Shown here: in pieces, positions 49,881 through 57,801 of the stretch
Position numbering within the stretch: the stretch's first letter is position 1
How the letters are laid out: the number at the start of each line of letters is the position of its first letter
From: Hippopus hippopus
Taxonomy: Eukaryota; Mollusca; Bivalvia; Cardiida; Cardiidae
Reading direction: 5' to 3'
NCBI GenBank assembly: GCA_946811185.2
Contig: OX328102.1
Span: forward strand, 53,421,619 to 53,485,618
Length of the DNA stretch: 64,000 nucleotides
Translations under genes and position numbers: made by a program
The notes under the pieces: generated by a model
What the model saw: only the letters and a program-made list of their open reading frames with translations
The model's database searches: none
Told to the model about the DNA's origin: nothing

Positions 49881-50199
49881 CGTGATTTTTTTTTTAAACT
49901 GATCTTTTTGTCTCAATTTATCGTTTGTCTGTTGTACCGTTTCCTATTGTTTTATCCCACGTTTTATGAAGGGCACAATAACAATATGTTGCTGAATTTT
50001 TTTTGCGATTATCTCATGGCTTGAAAATCTGGTCAGAGTCAAGATAAGAACTTAAAACGATAACCCTCTACCAGGACCTGTGGCTTTGGAAGTTGCACAA
50101 AAGTTTAACATATTTGGTGCAATTTTAAAGATTTGGCATATAGGAAAAAATTAATTTTCTTTCTTTTCTGTTCTTCTGTCATTGTGGTATCATAGTACT

Positions 50200-50775
50200 A
50201 CAGGGCGCCGGAATATGCCGAGTACAGTCGGTAGCGTACAAGACTTGAGAACAAGGGTCGCTAGTTCAAATACCCACTCGACAAATTTCTTTCCGAGGAT
50301 TGATGATAGTCATTGCGACAGGATTCATTCCTCTCTCACCGCTGATCACCGATGGTTAGCGATGGAAAGCAGCCAGTGGCTTGGGAAGAATATTATGCGA
50401 AGTACTGGTAAAAGGAACTGCAGGAAAATACAGATAGGTGCAATGCAGCGATTTTGTTTGGTTTGTATTAGAGTTTAACGCCTTTTTAACAGCTTAGGTC
50501 GTATTATGGCGGTCAGTGACGCACCAATGTGTTTCCTGGCTTTTTCATACCAGTACTGACACAACTTTCTTTCCAAAGCCACTGGCTACTTTTCTCACAT
50601 GCAACAGAGGTGAGAGGCGAGGGATCGCCGGAACGAAAGTTCTCCGTAACCGGGTATCGAACCCGTAACCTCCAGGTCACGAGTCAGATACGCTAACCAC
50701 CGAGCTACCCGGCCGGGCTCAATGCAGCGATACAACTGAAATAATGTTGAGAAGGGCGTTTAGCCTTAAGACATT
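50200..50775 (+). repeat. SINE type 2 interrupted by SINE type 1
   Basis: The host SINE starts near 50200 (CGCCGGAATATGCCGAGTAC; box B-like GGGTCGCTAGTTCAAATAC) and reaches GATAGGTGCAATGCAGCGAT at 50452. It resumes at 50732 with ACAACTGAAATAATGTTGAG and ends near 50775. Confidence 0.75.
50453..50719 (-). repeat. SINE type 1 inserted in SINE type 2
   Basis: Full-length copy on the minus strand: GGCCGGGTAGCTCGGTGG head, GGGTTCGATACCCGG box B, CGCCTCTCACCTCTG and GCCAGGAAACACATTGG body, and TTAAACTCTAATACAAACC tail. It is flanked by an exact 12-bp duplication, CAATGCAGCGAT, at 50441-50452 and 50720-50731. This is the best-preserved type 1 copy here and therefore probably recent. Confidence 0.85.
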
Positions 50776-50890
50776 GTGGGAAAGGGAGAAAATGCTGGTG
50801 ACCAGCATTTTCTCCTTTTCTTACAACGTTTTCAAAAGTCTTCTCCTTTAGGGGCGGTGAAACTCGGGATTATGTAGCAAAGGGTTTGTT
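50767..50890. repeat. Half MITE-A copy
   Basis: Begins inside the hairpin arm (GACATTGTGGGAAAGGGAG) directly at the SINE end, and runs out through GGGATTATGTAGCAAAGGGTT. Confidence 0.65.
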
Positions 50891-50929
50891 TCTTTCATGT
50901 TTATATAGTTTCGAAGACTGAGTTCAGGA

Positions 50930-51110
50930 GTGAGACCCGTGATCGTATAGTGGTTCGTACCTCGCGTTGTGGCCGCGACATCTAAGGTTTGAATCCTAGT
51001 CACGGCAGGTCTGTGATTGTCGCTGTCTCGGCACAGCTTAACAATTTTTTACAGCCCTTTGGGTTTTAAGGTGTTTTACACCACTTTCAATACGATTTCA
51101 ATTCTATGAC
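50930..51110 (+). repeat. SINE with tRNA-His-like head
   Basis: 50938-51008 closely resembles tRNA-His: CCGTGATCGTATAGTGG (acceptor and D arm), anticodon arm TCGCG-TTGTGGC-CGCGA with anticodon GTG, and GTCACGGCA at the 3' end. The T stem has a mismatch (TAAGG against CCTAG), the T loop is TTTGAAT, and the base at position 1 does not pair. A SINE-like body (GGTCTGTGATTGTCGCTGTC) continues, so it is a tRNA-derived repeat rather than a functional tRNA gene. Confidence 0.65.
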
Positions 51111-51221
51111 AGCATCGGTTGACTTTGTTGATTTTTTTATTGGTTTTATCACACAAGCAGTTTCCTCTCTTTCCTCGTTGATGTGCATATTGTTGAAAAA
51201 TGAAAATTTCAATCAGATATG

Positions 51222-51815
51222 AGGAATGCTCTGGCAAAGGGGGTTTAAATGCCTCTCTGTAATGCATGATACCAAGCAAGTCATCATATAATGATGGATG
51301 CATAATTTCTGTCTTTGTATAACAACCGACTAAATCACGAGGTACACTGGTCCTTTGACAAGTAGAATATTGACTAAATAGCAAACATTTTCAACTCAGA
51401 TCAGCCTGCAATGCAACTGAAATAATGTTGAAAAGGGCGTTAATTACTCGCACAGTCAATCAATACTGTCAAACGCCGAAATATTTCGAATGAAACTCGC
51501 CTTCAATACCCCTAAGTATGCTCTCAAGATGCTTACAGCTGAACCTTGCGAGTATGGTTTTCTCCCAGATTTTTATTTCTTAATTTGAACCATGTTCTGT
51601 TAAAGGGGGCTTAATGAATCCGTAAAAAGTATCGATACAGGTCAGCCAGCGCAGTCCCCGCAGGCTGACCTGAGGCGAAAACTTCGCTATTGGTCAATTT
51701 TCTGCATGTCAAAGGACTAGAGTACTTCATGATACAGTGGGTTGTTATACAAAACAGATTTTTATAATTGTGTAAGGACTTGCTTGGTATCATGCATCAC
51801 GGAGATGTATCAAAG
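51222..51815. repeat. Two MITE-B copies around a SINE tail
   Basis: 51222-51412 is a MITE-B copy missing its right end. 51412-51475 is a type 2 SINE tail (GCAACTGAAATAATGTTGAA). 51590-51815 is a MITE-B copy with hairpin CAGGTCAGCCAGCGCAG facing CCGCAGGCTGACCTG. Confidence 0.6.
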
Positions 51816-53732
51816 ATGCCCGTCTACAGCCGGTGAGCAAAAACGCTGTTAAATTTCAAACAATTTAGAATGGTACAGAAATCAGTCCTTTGTGTAAACA
51901 TGGATAAATTACTGACATATATGGTGTACTTGAAAAAAAGAAACACGGAGATTTGTATTAGAAACCGAACATTGGTCAGAAGAAAACTGGCTGACGATCG
52001 AAGCTGTAAACAACGGCGGTGCGTCACGGAAATTTATCGTTGGTTTCCGCCTAGAATCGGATATGGTGTAATTTGCATATAGGCCGCGACCTTCGTCTGA
52101 AAATCGAGGCTGCAACAGAGAAGCCTCCATTTTCCTTTGTTTACCTCATTAGACGCAGGGCGAAGGTCAAATATAGTCACGTTACAGAATGCATGATCAT
52201 CATACGAATCTACCCGAGTGTATAACGGATATATCGAAAATCTTCGATTCAAAAACCGGAAACGACGAGTCTGTTTACATTGAAGGCCGCAACTCAGCGA
52301 AATGCATTTTCTATCGTCCGTAATCTAAGCAATCTTGCAACCGTCAGGCGCAATATTTGGCATGAAGATATAAGAATGACTATATTTTGATAAAATAAAG
52401 ACAAAATGAGTTAAAACTGGCTTAAAATGAGTATAAGGGCCTCTTCAAGCCCACTTTCGCCAGCGCATGGCTCATTGTATTTTGTGTTCTATTTTTAGCT
52501 TTAATAAGTCACTTTAAAGAACGTCCAGGCATAACCTGTTTGATAAAGTGAGGACTTCGAGTCTGAAAAGAGAAAACGGTAGGACTACACTTTAGAACCA
52601 CCTAAATGAGGCGATTATCATTAAAATGACAGAAAGCATTTTATTGCATAGATGTATTGACTTGATGAGGCTTCATTTTACCAGTTGCAAGAGTCCTCAC
52701 AATGCTCTCATCTTTTTGGGACCTTTGTGTCTGGTATACACACCAGCACAACATACATAGCTCAAATCGTTTAATGATGACCACATCTAATTTCGCAAAT
52801 AATGTATACCCATGGAGAGTAAGCCTACTTTTCACTAGATAAAGTGCGCTTTTAAGGGCATGTATTTCATGGGTATTTTATCAAAGTTGGTGTATCAGTA
52901 TTTTTCGGCGAAGCTGAGTGCGCTGTGTTTTGACTCAACTTCTTGGGACTGATGAAGAATGAATAGATGCTAATTTGCAATTGGTGAAAAAATGTCTTCA
53001 TAAGTGTTACCCAATAACCCAGTACTACTTTTCATCAAAATGAAAAACAGTGAGGAAAAAGAGGCAATTGCTCGTGAGGTTACTTTTCATTATTTTATTT
53101 CATATTAAGCCACTAAAGAGTTTCGGTATTCATATTCAAGTATCTCTTACGCCGTCTATCTTTATTGAAGATATTTCTTGTTTAACGTGAATGGATACAC
53201 GTGCAGAGGGAGATAAATCCAGTCTAGAAGAAATCATTCGCAAATTCAAAAATAACGCAATATCTTATCACCAGTAAATGTACAGTATGCATAATATAAA
53301 TGACACACAAAACTTGCTCAGGATCTGACTGTAAGTTAGCATTAACTTATTTTAAAGTCGTCTTTTGAGGCTACTGTTAGTAACAATTTCTTTCCGTAAT
53401 TTTAAGAAACCTCTATTTTTAAATAAATTCAACTTGCAGAGAGCAAACTGGAAGGTTGCTTCCCCGGTAATAGTGCACAAAACTTTTGATGTACCCAGAA
53501 ACCTTAAAATAAATCGGTACATATGCCCGGGAAATAATCTCGTCTGAAAGAAATGATCTTCTTATCGCTCTTAGTCGCAAGTAGAAAAATTAATTTCAAA
53601 CCTTGGTTAAAAGTTACCAGGTCGCTCGTTCTTTTTATTTACTTTTTATCTGACTTAAGAATTTATTTTGCTGCCAGCGACTAACACTTGGACCGGCTGC
53701 ACAATAACAGATTGACCTCTTCACAATATTTT
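51816..53732. other. Non-coding or unassigned
   Basis: A minus-strand segment at 52641-52740 could be a 3' exon (acceptor-like TGTATACCAG, frame TQRSQKDESIVRTLATG, then AATAAA at the stop), but the support is weak. Nothing else is supported. Confidence 0.25.
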
Positions 53733-53965
53733 CCAGGGTCCTGCGTGGCTCAGTGGTAAAGTGTAGGACTCGTGACCTGGAGGCCCCGGGTTCGAGCCTC
53801 ACTGGATCCACTGGGTTTTTGTTGGGAGTGTCTTTAGGCAAGGTAATTCAGAGCCCTAGCCCAGTGGAACCCAAGAAATACACGAATTTGTGAGCTGTCA
53901 CCGTGATATAACTGAAAAATTGTTGAAAGTGGCGTAAAACACCATTCAATATACAATCAATCAAT
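53733..53965 (+). repeat. tRNA-derived SINE, type 3
   Basis: The head GCGTGGCTCAGTGGTAAAG (box A) and GGGTTCGAGCCTCACTGG (box B) is followed by a body with GGTAATTCAGAGCCCTAGCC. The tail is GTTGAAAGTGGCGTAAAACACC and then (AATC)n. It abuts the inferred left end of the virus-like element. Confidence 0.75.
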
Positions 53966-53978
53966 CGAAAGTAGTAAA

Positions 53979-54032
53979 GGAAGGAAGCCTAGGGACATAC
54001 CTAGGCCTGAGTATGTCCCTAGGCTTCCTTCC
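53979..54032. repeat. Terminal palindrome of the virus-like element
   Basis: Arms 53979-54000 and 54011-54032 are perfect 22-bp reverse complements around CTAGGCCTGA, with core GCCTAGGGACATAC. It lies within the first 60 bp of the inferred element end, where a hairpin could act in terminus recognition or replication. Confidence 0.85.
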
Positions 54033-54240
54033 CTGAGCGCCCTACATCGACGTCCCTGACAAAAATTTGTCCCTAGTTGCCGTCCCGAAAGATTTTTTTT
54101 TTTTATTTTGTCCCTAGGCTTCCGTCCCTGAGCGGGATTTAGCATTCAAAATGGCGGCCTTGTGGAGGACACTCTGGGGATGTGTCCCTAGTTGCCGTCC
54201 CGAAAGATTTTTTGCAGTTAAAGCAGCAGATGTCGGTCAA
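54021..54240. repeat. Subterminal direct repeats
   Basis: CCCTAGGCTTCC-TCCCTGAGCG occurs at about 54018-54038 and 54114-54134. GTCCCTAGTTGCCGTCCCGA occurs at about 54079 and 54183, each followed by AAGATTTTTT. These interleaved repeats fit a replication or packaging end, but no function can be shown. Confidence 0.7.
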
Positions 54241-54289
54241 AAATGATACATTTTCGAGTGCTCTATAGTGATCTGCCAGGTCTGGTCAT

Positions 54290-54435
54290 TGAGTTGGACT
54301 TAGTTTTTTACCCTATGAATGATTTTTTGTTTCTAAAAGACTGAGCACTGAGTTGAACTTAGTCTTTTTCTGCATCTATGAATGATTCTTACTCTTTGGA
54401 GTGTAACTCTGTGGAGTATAACTCTTTTGGAACGC
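54290..54435. repeat. Tandem-repeat remnant (GAGTTGAACTTAG type)
   Basis: About two units of the ~62-bp repeat that is expanded at 55940-56360, followed by GGAGTGTAACTC repeats also shared with 56310-56360. Confidence 0.6.
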
Positions 54436-54985
54436 GTCTCTTCTAAAAGAAAGATAGAACTTTCGTGGTAGATGGTTAGTCCTGAAAAGGACTGTTGGGT
54501 TAGCTCTGAAAAGAGCTGTGACAATTTGAAGAAATGACAACTTGAAGATAGAACTTTCGTCTAACAGCTTGAAGGTAGAACTTTCGTCTGACATCTTGAA
54601 GATAGAACTTTCGTGGTAGATGGTTAGTCCTGAAAAGGACTGTTGGGTTAGCTCTGAAAAGAGCTGTGACAATTTGAAGAAATGACAACTTGAAGATAGA
54701 ACTTTCGTCTAACAGCTTGAAGATAGAACTTTCGTCTGACATCTTGAAGATAGAACTTTCGTGGTAGATGGTTAGTCCTGAAAAGGACTGTTGGGTTAGC
54801 TCTGAAAAGAGCTGTGACAATTTGAAGAAATGACAACTTGAAGATAGAACTTTCGTCTAACAGCTTGAAGATAGAACTTTCGTCTAACAGCTTGAAGGTA
54901 GAACTTTCGTCTGACAATTTGAAGAAATGACAATTTGAAGAAAAGATAGAACTTACGTCTGACAATTTGAAGAAAGGTAGATCTT
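54436..54985 (-). repeat. 148-bp tandem array of histone-type stem-loops
   Basis: Three 148-bp units plus partial units. Each full unit, read on the minus strand, carries the hairpin AGCTCTTTTCAGAGCT, then 8 nt, then AGTCCTTTTCAGGACT, then AACCATCTACCACGAAAG. Hairpin starts repeat exactly every 148 bp (54478, 54626, 54774 and 54502, 54650, 54798). The rest is GATAGAACTTTCGTCTAAC and CAGCTTGAAG repeats. It lies downstream of the 78-aa gene. The ~100-codon frames through it merely translate the hairpins. Confidence 0.9.
54478..54517 (-). terminator. Paired histone-type 3' stem-loops (array unit 1)
   Basis: 54478-54493 is AGTCCT-TTTC-AGGACT and 54502-54517 is AGCTCT-TTTC-AGAGCT on the minus strand. 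The stems differ from each other but both pair perfectly, so base changes are compensated. Equivalent pairs lie at 54626-54665 and 54774-54813. Confidence 0.75.
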
Positions 54986-55000
54986 CCGTGGTAGATGGTT

Positions 55001-55016
55001 AGCCCTGAAAAGGGCT
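55001..55016 (-). terminator. Histone-type 3' stem-loop of the 78-aa gene
   Basis: AGCCCTTTTCAGGGCT on the minus strand, 45 nt after the stop codon. It is followed by AACCATCTACCAC and a purine run (GGAAGA). This is the layout of replication-dependent histone mRNA 3' ends: a 6-bp stem, a TTTC loop, ACCA, then a purine-rich downstream element about 13 nt away. A degenerate second hairpin (TCCCTTTTAGGGA) lies between stop and stem-loop at about 55026-55038. Confidence 0.75.
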
Positions 55017-55061
55017 GTTGGGGTGTCCCTAAAAGGGATCTGGTTTTGGAGGTTGTGTTTT

Positions 55062-55298
55062 TTAAGCACAACCTCCAACCTTCCTGCATGCTGGACAGCT
55101 ACTCGCAGCCCGCCTCCTTATCCTTTTTAGCTGTTGCTCGTCCAAGTTGTATTGAAGTGAGAACGGTGGCTCGTTGTCACTATCCCAGCACTCGGTCTGG
55201 GGCACGACGAATTCCTTCTTTTCTCCGTCCATCTTCTCTTTTTTTAACGATAGCTGGGCAAGCCCGCTGAAACTCATGTCTCGAAGTACACATTCCAT
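55062..55298 (-). CDS. Small cysteine-tailed protein, 78 aa, unknown function
   Basis: ATG at 55298, stop at 55062. The product has a lysine/glutamate-rich middle, an acidic patch (CWDSDNE, residues 37-43), a basic segment KRIRRR (58-63) that could be a nuclear signal, and a C-terminal C68-P-A-C71 and C77 cluster. The 88-aa neighbour ends in the same CPxCx5C pattern, which suggests a shared metal-binding tail. The TATA box is 50 bp upstream of the ATG. The last codons and stop lie in a 12-bp-stem inverted repeat (GGAGGTTGTG facing CACAACCTCC), and a histone-type stem-loop follows. No family recognised. Confidence 0.65.
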   Translation of the reverse strand: MECVLRDMSFSGLAQLSLKKEKMDGEKKEFVVPQTECWDSDNEPPFSLQYNLDEQQLKRIRRRAASSCPACRKVGGCA

Positions 55299-55329
55299 TT
55301 TTGTTGTAAGTCGGAGAGATGAATGATGT

Positions 55330-55415
55330 GCGGGAAATGTCGCTGGGTTTTATAGCTTTACAGGAGGATTGAACTAGTTGACCCATGACGTCATTTTCTC
55401 CTATGTTTTTCCCGC
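55330..55415 (-). promoter_or_regulatory. Promoter of the 78-aa gene: E2F, CRE, TATA
   Basis: On the minus strand in order: TTTCCCGC/GCGGGAAA (E2F-type) at 55408-55415, TGACGTCA (CRE) at 55386-55393, the element-wide core TCAATCCTCC and TATAAAA within 55348-55373, and a second E2F-type site at 55330-55337. About 95 bp of this is nearly identical to the plus-strand promoter at 58540-58625. These motifs are assigned by consensus only. Confidence 0.65.
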
Positions 55416-55424
55416 GTCGGCGTT

Positions 55425-55615
55425 TCATGCTGTTTTGGCTCCAAATTAATGTTATCCAATCAGATTCAGCGTTGTTTTTCTAATACTAATTGTTTTATTG
55501 TTGACCAACCCGTGGGTTTGTTACATTTTCTTGTTTGAGGATTTTATTGTTGACCAATCCGTGGGTTTGTTACATTTTCTTGTTCGGGTTAGAAAAAACT
55601 AGAGTTTAACTAAGC
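55425..55615. repeat. Upstream module with CCAAT boxes (copy 1)
   Basis: About 190 bp nearly identical to 56920-57115: TTTGGCTCCAAATTAATG, TATCCAATCAGATTCA (CCAAT), TTGACCAACCCGTGGG and its near-repeat GACCAATCCGTGGG, then CTAGAGTTTAACTAA. An internal direct repeat of TTTGTTACATTTTCTTGTT occurs twice per copy. It is located upstream of each of two minus-strand genes. Confidence 0.85.
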
Positions 55616-55677
55616 TATGACTTTTTTGATTATGAGTCTTCTGACAAAATGAAAAGAAAGATGTTTATTTAAGACAG

Positions 55678-55937
55678 CTAGTCCTGAAAAGAGTTGCTTT
55701 TTTGTACAGAATGCACTTTTTTTATCCCCCCTCTCTTTCTTTTGATTGATTCCATTTTATTTAGCATTTGCATCGGATGTTCAATTTCATGTCTGATATA
55801 TCTGAAACGTTCTCTTTCTTCTAACCAGAAGAGCAATAAGAGAAAAATGTTAATCCAAACATTGTGCGATACTGGGTCAGGTTTTACGAAAGTTAATGGT
55901 GAATGAGAAAAAATAATCAAGAGCTTGGTGTTTTATA
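55678..55937 (-). pseudogene. Decayed small-gene cassette
   Basis: Between a TATA box (TATAAAA at 55931-55937, followed by a segment like the leaders of the 88-aa and 171-aa genes, CTCATTCACCATT) and a broken stem-loop (AACTCTTTTCAGGACT, 5' and 3' arms from different stem types, about 55680-55697). The open frame of about 80 codons lacks an ATG at its start. The first in-frame ATGs give only 31 codons (MQMLNKMESIKRKRGG). It is probably a third copy of the cassette, inactivated by mutation or recombination. Confidence 0.45.
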
Positions 55938-55939
55938 CG

Positions 55940-56360
55940 TGTGATGGATCACTTTTTTTAGTTTTTTTCATCCTATGAATGATTTTTTCACTCTAAATGG
56001 AATTTGTCCCTATATCGCTGAGTTGAACTTAGATTTTTTTTTACACTTTAAATGATTTCTATATGTCAGAGCACTGAGTTGAACTTAGACTTTTTTAAAC
56101 CTATGTATGATTTTTTTCTCTTTCTAAATGTCTGACCATTGAGTTGGACTTAGTCTTTTTTACATCTATAAATGATTTTTTCTCTAAAAGACTGAGCACT
56201 GGGTTGGACTTAGCTTTTTTTTATTCTGTGAATGAATTTTCTTTTCTAAATGTCTGGACATTGAGTTGGACTTAGTCTTTTTTCTGCATCTATGAATGAT
56301 TTTTTTACTCTTTGGAGTGTAACTCTCTGGAGTGTGAGTCTTTGGAGTGTAACTCTTCTA
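55940..56360. repeat. Imperfect ~62-bp tandem repeats
   Basis: Six or so units anchored on GAGTTGGACTTAGTCTTTTT and CTATGAATGATTTTTT, followed by GGAGTGTAACTC repeats. The same sequence occurs in short form at 54290-54435, so repeat plus stem-loop plus gene form a duplicated unit. Confidence 0.8.
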
Positions 56361-56430
56361 AAAGAAAGAAGTTTAACAATTTGAAGAAATGACAATTTGA
56401 AGAAAGATAGAACTTTCGTGGTAGATGGTT

Positions 56431-56446
56431 AGCCCTGAAAAGGGCT
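56431..56446 (-). terminator. Histone-type 3' stem-loop of the 88-aa gene
   Basis: Minus strand: AAAACAGCCCTTTTCAGGGCTAACCA context; the stem-loop AGCCCT-TTTC-AGGGCT lies 37 nt after the stop. It is followed 13 nt later by GAAAG. The A-rich stretch before and ACCA after are both as in histone mRNAs. Confidence 0.8.
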
Positions 56447-56482
56447 GTTTTGTTTTTTTTGGAGGCTGTGTTTTTTCCACTT

Positions 56483-56749
56483 TTAATGACAGCACCCGAA
56501 ATTCGCTTGGCAAATGGGGCATGCTGTAATCTTCCTCCCGAACTCGATATCAACCAAAATGATATCCGGTGTTGTCTTTAATAATAGCTGAACTAACCTT
56601 TCGCCGAGATCTTTGTATGGTTGTGTTATACAGTGCAGTTGGTTTTGTTCCTCCACTCCTACGAGATGAGTGGTTAGTTGCAATAACTGCTGTCCGACAT
56701 TTAGATACTCTTGGAGAGCCTCACGTAGTTGATGATTTAGCTCTTCCAT
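56483..56749 (-). CDS. Small helical cysteine-tailed protein, 88 aa, unknown function
   Basis: The first ATG is at 56749 (an upstream in-frame GTG is not needed); the stop is at 56483. Residues 1-57 are leucine- and glutamine-rich and likely helical or coiled (EELNHQLREALQEYL, LGERLVQLLLK). The tail has C77-P-I-C80, C86, C87 and H88, the same CPxCx5C pattern as the 78-aa protein. The leader sequence (CTCAGCTGACGATTACTTC) is homologous to that of the 171-aa gene. TATA box 91 bp upstream, stem-loop downstream. No family recognised. Confidence 0.6.
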   Translation of the reverse strand: MEELNHQLREALQEYLNVGQQLLQLTTHLVGVEEQNQLHCITQPYKDLGERLVQLLLKTTPDIILVDIEFGRKITACPICQANFGCCH

Positions 56750-56839
56750 ATTGATATTGCTCCCGAATATTAACACTGCTTTCGAAGTAATCGTCAGCTG
56801 AGAATCAAGAAATGGTGAATGTATGAAAATAACGCAGGG

Positions 56840-56863
56840 GTTTATACGTTTAAGGAGGATTGA
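56840..56863 (-). promoter_or_regulatory. Core promoter of the 88-aa gene
   Basis: Minus strand: TCAATCCTCCTTAAACG then TATAAA (56840-56845). It is the same core as at 55348, 58410 and 58600. No E2F or CRE motif was seen here; the CCAAT module lies further upstream. Confidence 0.65.
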
Positions 56864-56919
56864 AATTTTTTACAGAGCTTGGCCAGGGTAGAAAACACAT
56901 ACATTTTTTCCATGCTACG

Positions 56920-57115
56920 TTTCATGCTGATTTGGCTCCAAATTAATGTTATCCAATCAGATTCACCGTTGTTTTTTCTAATACTAATTGTTTTATTGTT
57001 GACCAACCCGTGGGTTTGTTACATTTTCTTGTTCGGGGGATTTTATTGTTGCCCAATCCATAGGTTTGTTACATTTTCTTGTTCGGGTAAAAAAAACTAG
57101 AGTTTAACTAACAGT
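56920..57115. repeat. Upstream module with CCAAT boxes (copy 2)
   Basis: Near-identical to 55425-55615, with TATCCAATCAGATTCACC and two TTTGTTACATTTTCTTGTTCGGG segments. One CCAAT is changed to GCCCAATCCATAGG. Confidence 0.85.
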
Positions 57116-57234
57116 TATGAGACGTTGTATGGAAAAAATGTAACCAGAACAAGTCTTTTTTGGGGAAAAAACAGAATGAAGAACTCTATTGTTTTTGAAC
57201 TTTTATTTATTGAACTTTTATTTACTGAACAGAA

Positions 57235-57600
57235 CTAAACATTGAAACATTTTTTTTGCAATGCATCATAAAAAAATTTCTTGACAATGAAAAAAAATTT
57301 CTTGACAATGAAAAAAATCACAATGAAACATTTTTTTTGCAATGCATCATAAAAAAATTTCTTGACAATGAAAAAAATTTCTTGACAATGAAAAAAAATC
57401 ACAAGCAAACATTTTTTGCAATGCATCATAAAAAATTTCTTGACAATGAAAAAACATTTTCTTAACAATGAAAAAATCGCACTGAAATATTTTTCACAAT
57501 GAATTATTCACAACGAATTAATCGCAATGAATTAATCACAATGAATTATTTTTTCGCAACGAATTATTTTACAATGAATTAATCGCAAAAAAACAGTATA
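57235..57600. repeat. AT-rich ~80-bp tandem repeat
   Basis: Three units starting GCAATGCATCATAAAAAA at about 57258, 57339 and 57418, each with one or two ATTTCTTGACAATGAAAAA segments. A decaying tail of CAATGAATTA follows to 57600. It could serve as an origin-like or spacer region between cassettes. Confidence 0.8.
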
Positions 57601-57801
57601 TAACAAATTTTATGCAATGTAAATTCGCAAACACCACGAGTTTCATATTTGTTTTTATATTCCTACCGTTTTGTTGTTTTTTCTTGGTTGTTTTCGTTCT
57701 GTCTTTGGTTTTTTCGGGATCTTGAAATCAACGTGATTGTCAATGTTTTTCCCGTATTTGCCCTGCCCTGTCAATATTGGTATAGTTGGTTTTTGATCAA
57801 C
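57601..57801. other. 3' flank of the 171-aa gene
   Basis: Neither a histone-type stem-loop nor an AATAAA is present within 200 bases downstream (minus strand) of the stop, unlike its neighbours. How this transcript ends is unclear. Confidence 0.4.

Noticed and set aside
49503..49916. 137-codon minus-strand frame
   Set aside because: Its N-terminal third is the GAAAC purine repeat (SFYSVSFRSVSF); no homology or splice context.
50938..51008. Functional tRNA-His gene
   Set aside because: T-stem mismatch, T-loop change, position 1 mispair and a SINE-like continuation.
52641..52740. Minus-strand 3' exon (TQRSQKDESIVRTLATG)
   Set aside because: Weak polypyrimidine tract, no recognised domain and no partner exon; kept only as a note.
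54436..54985. CRISPR-like array
   Set aside because: Regular repeats, but no unique spacers; a tandem duplication in animal DNA.
54333..55089. Overlapping ~100-codon minus-strand frames (LFSELTQQSFSGLTIYH)
   Set aside because: They read through the histone-type stem-loops and their spacers; the peptide is the translation of the hairpins.
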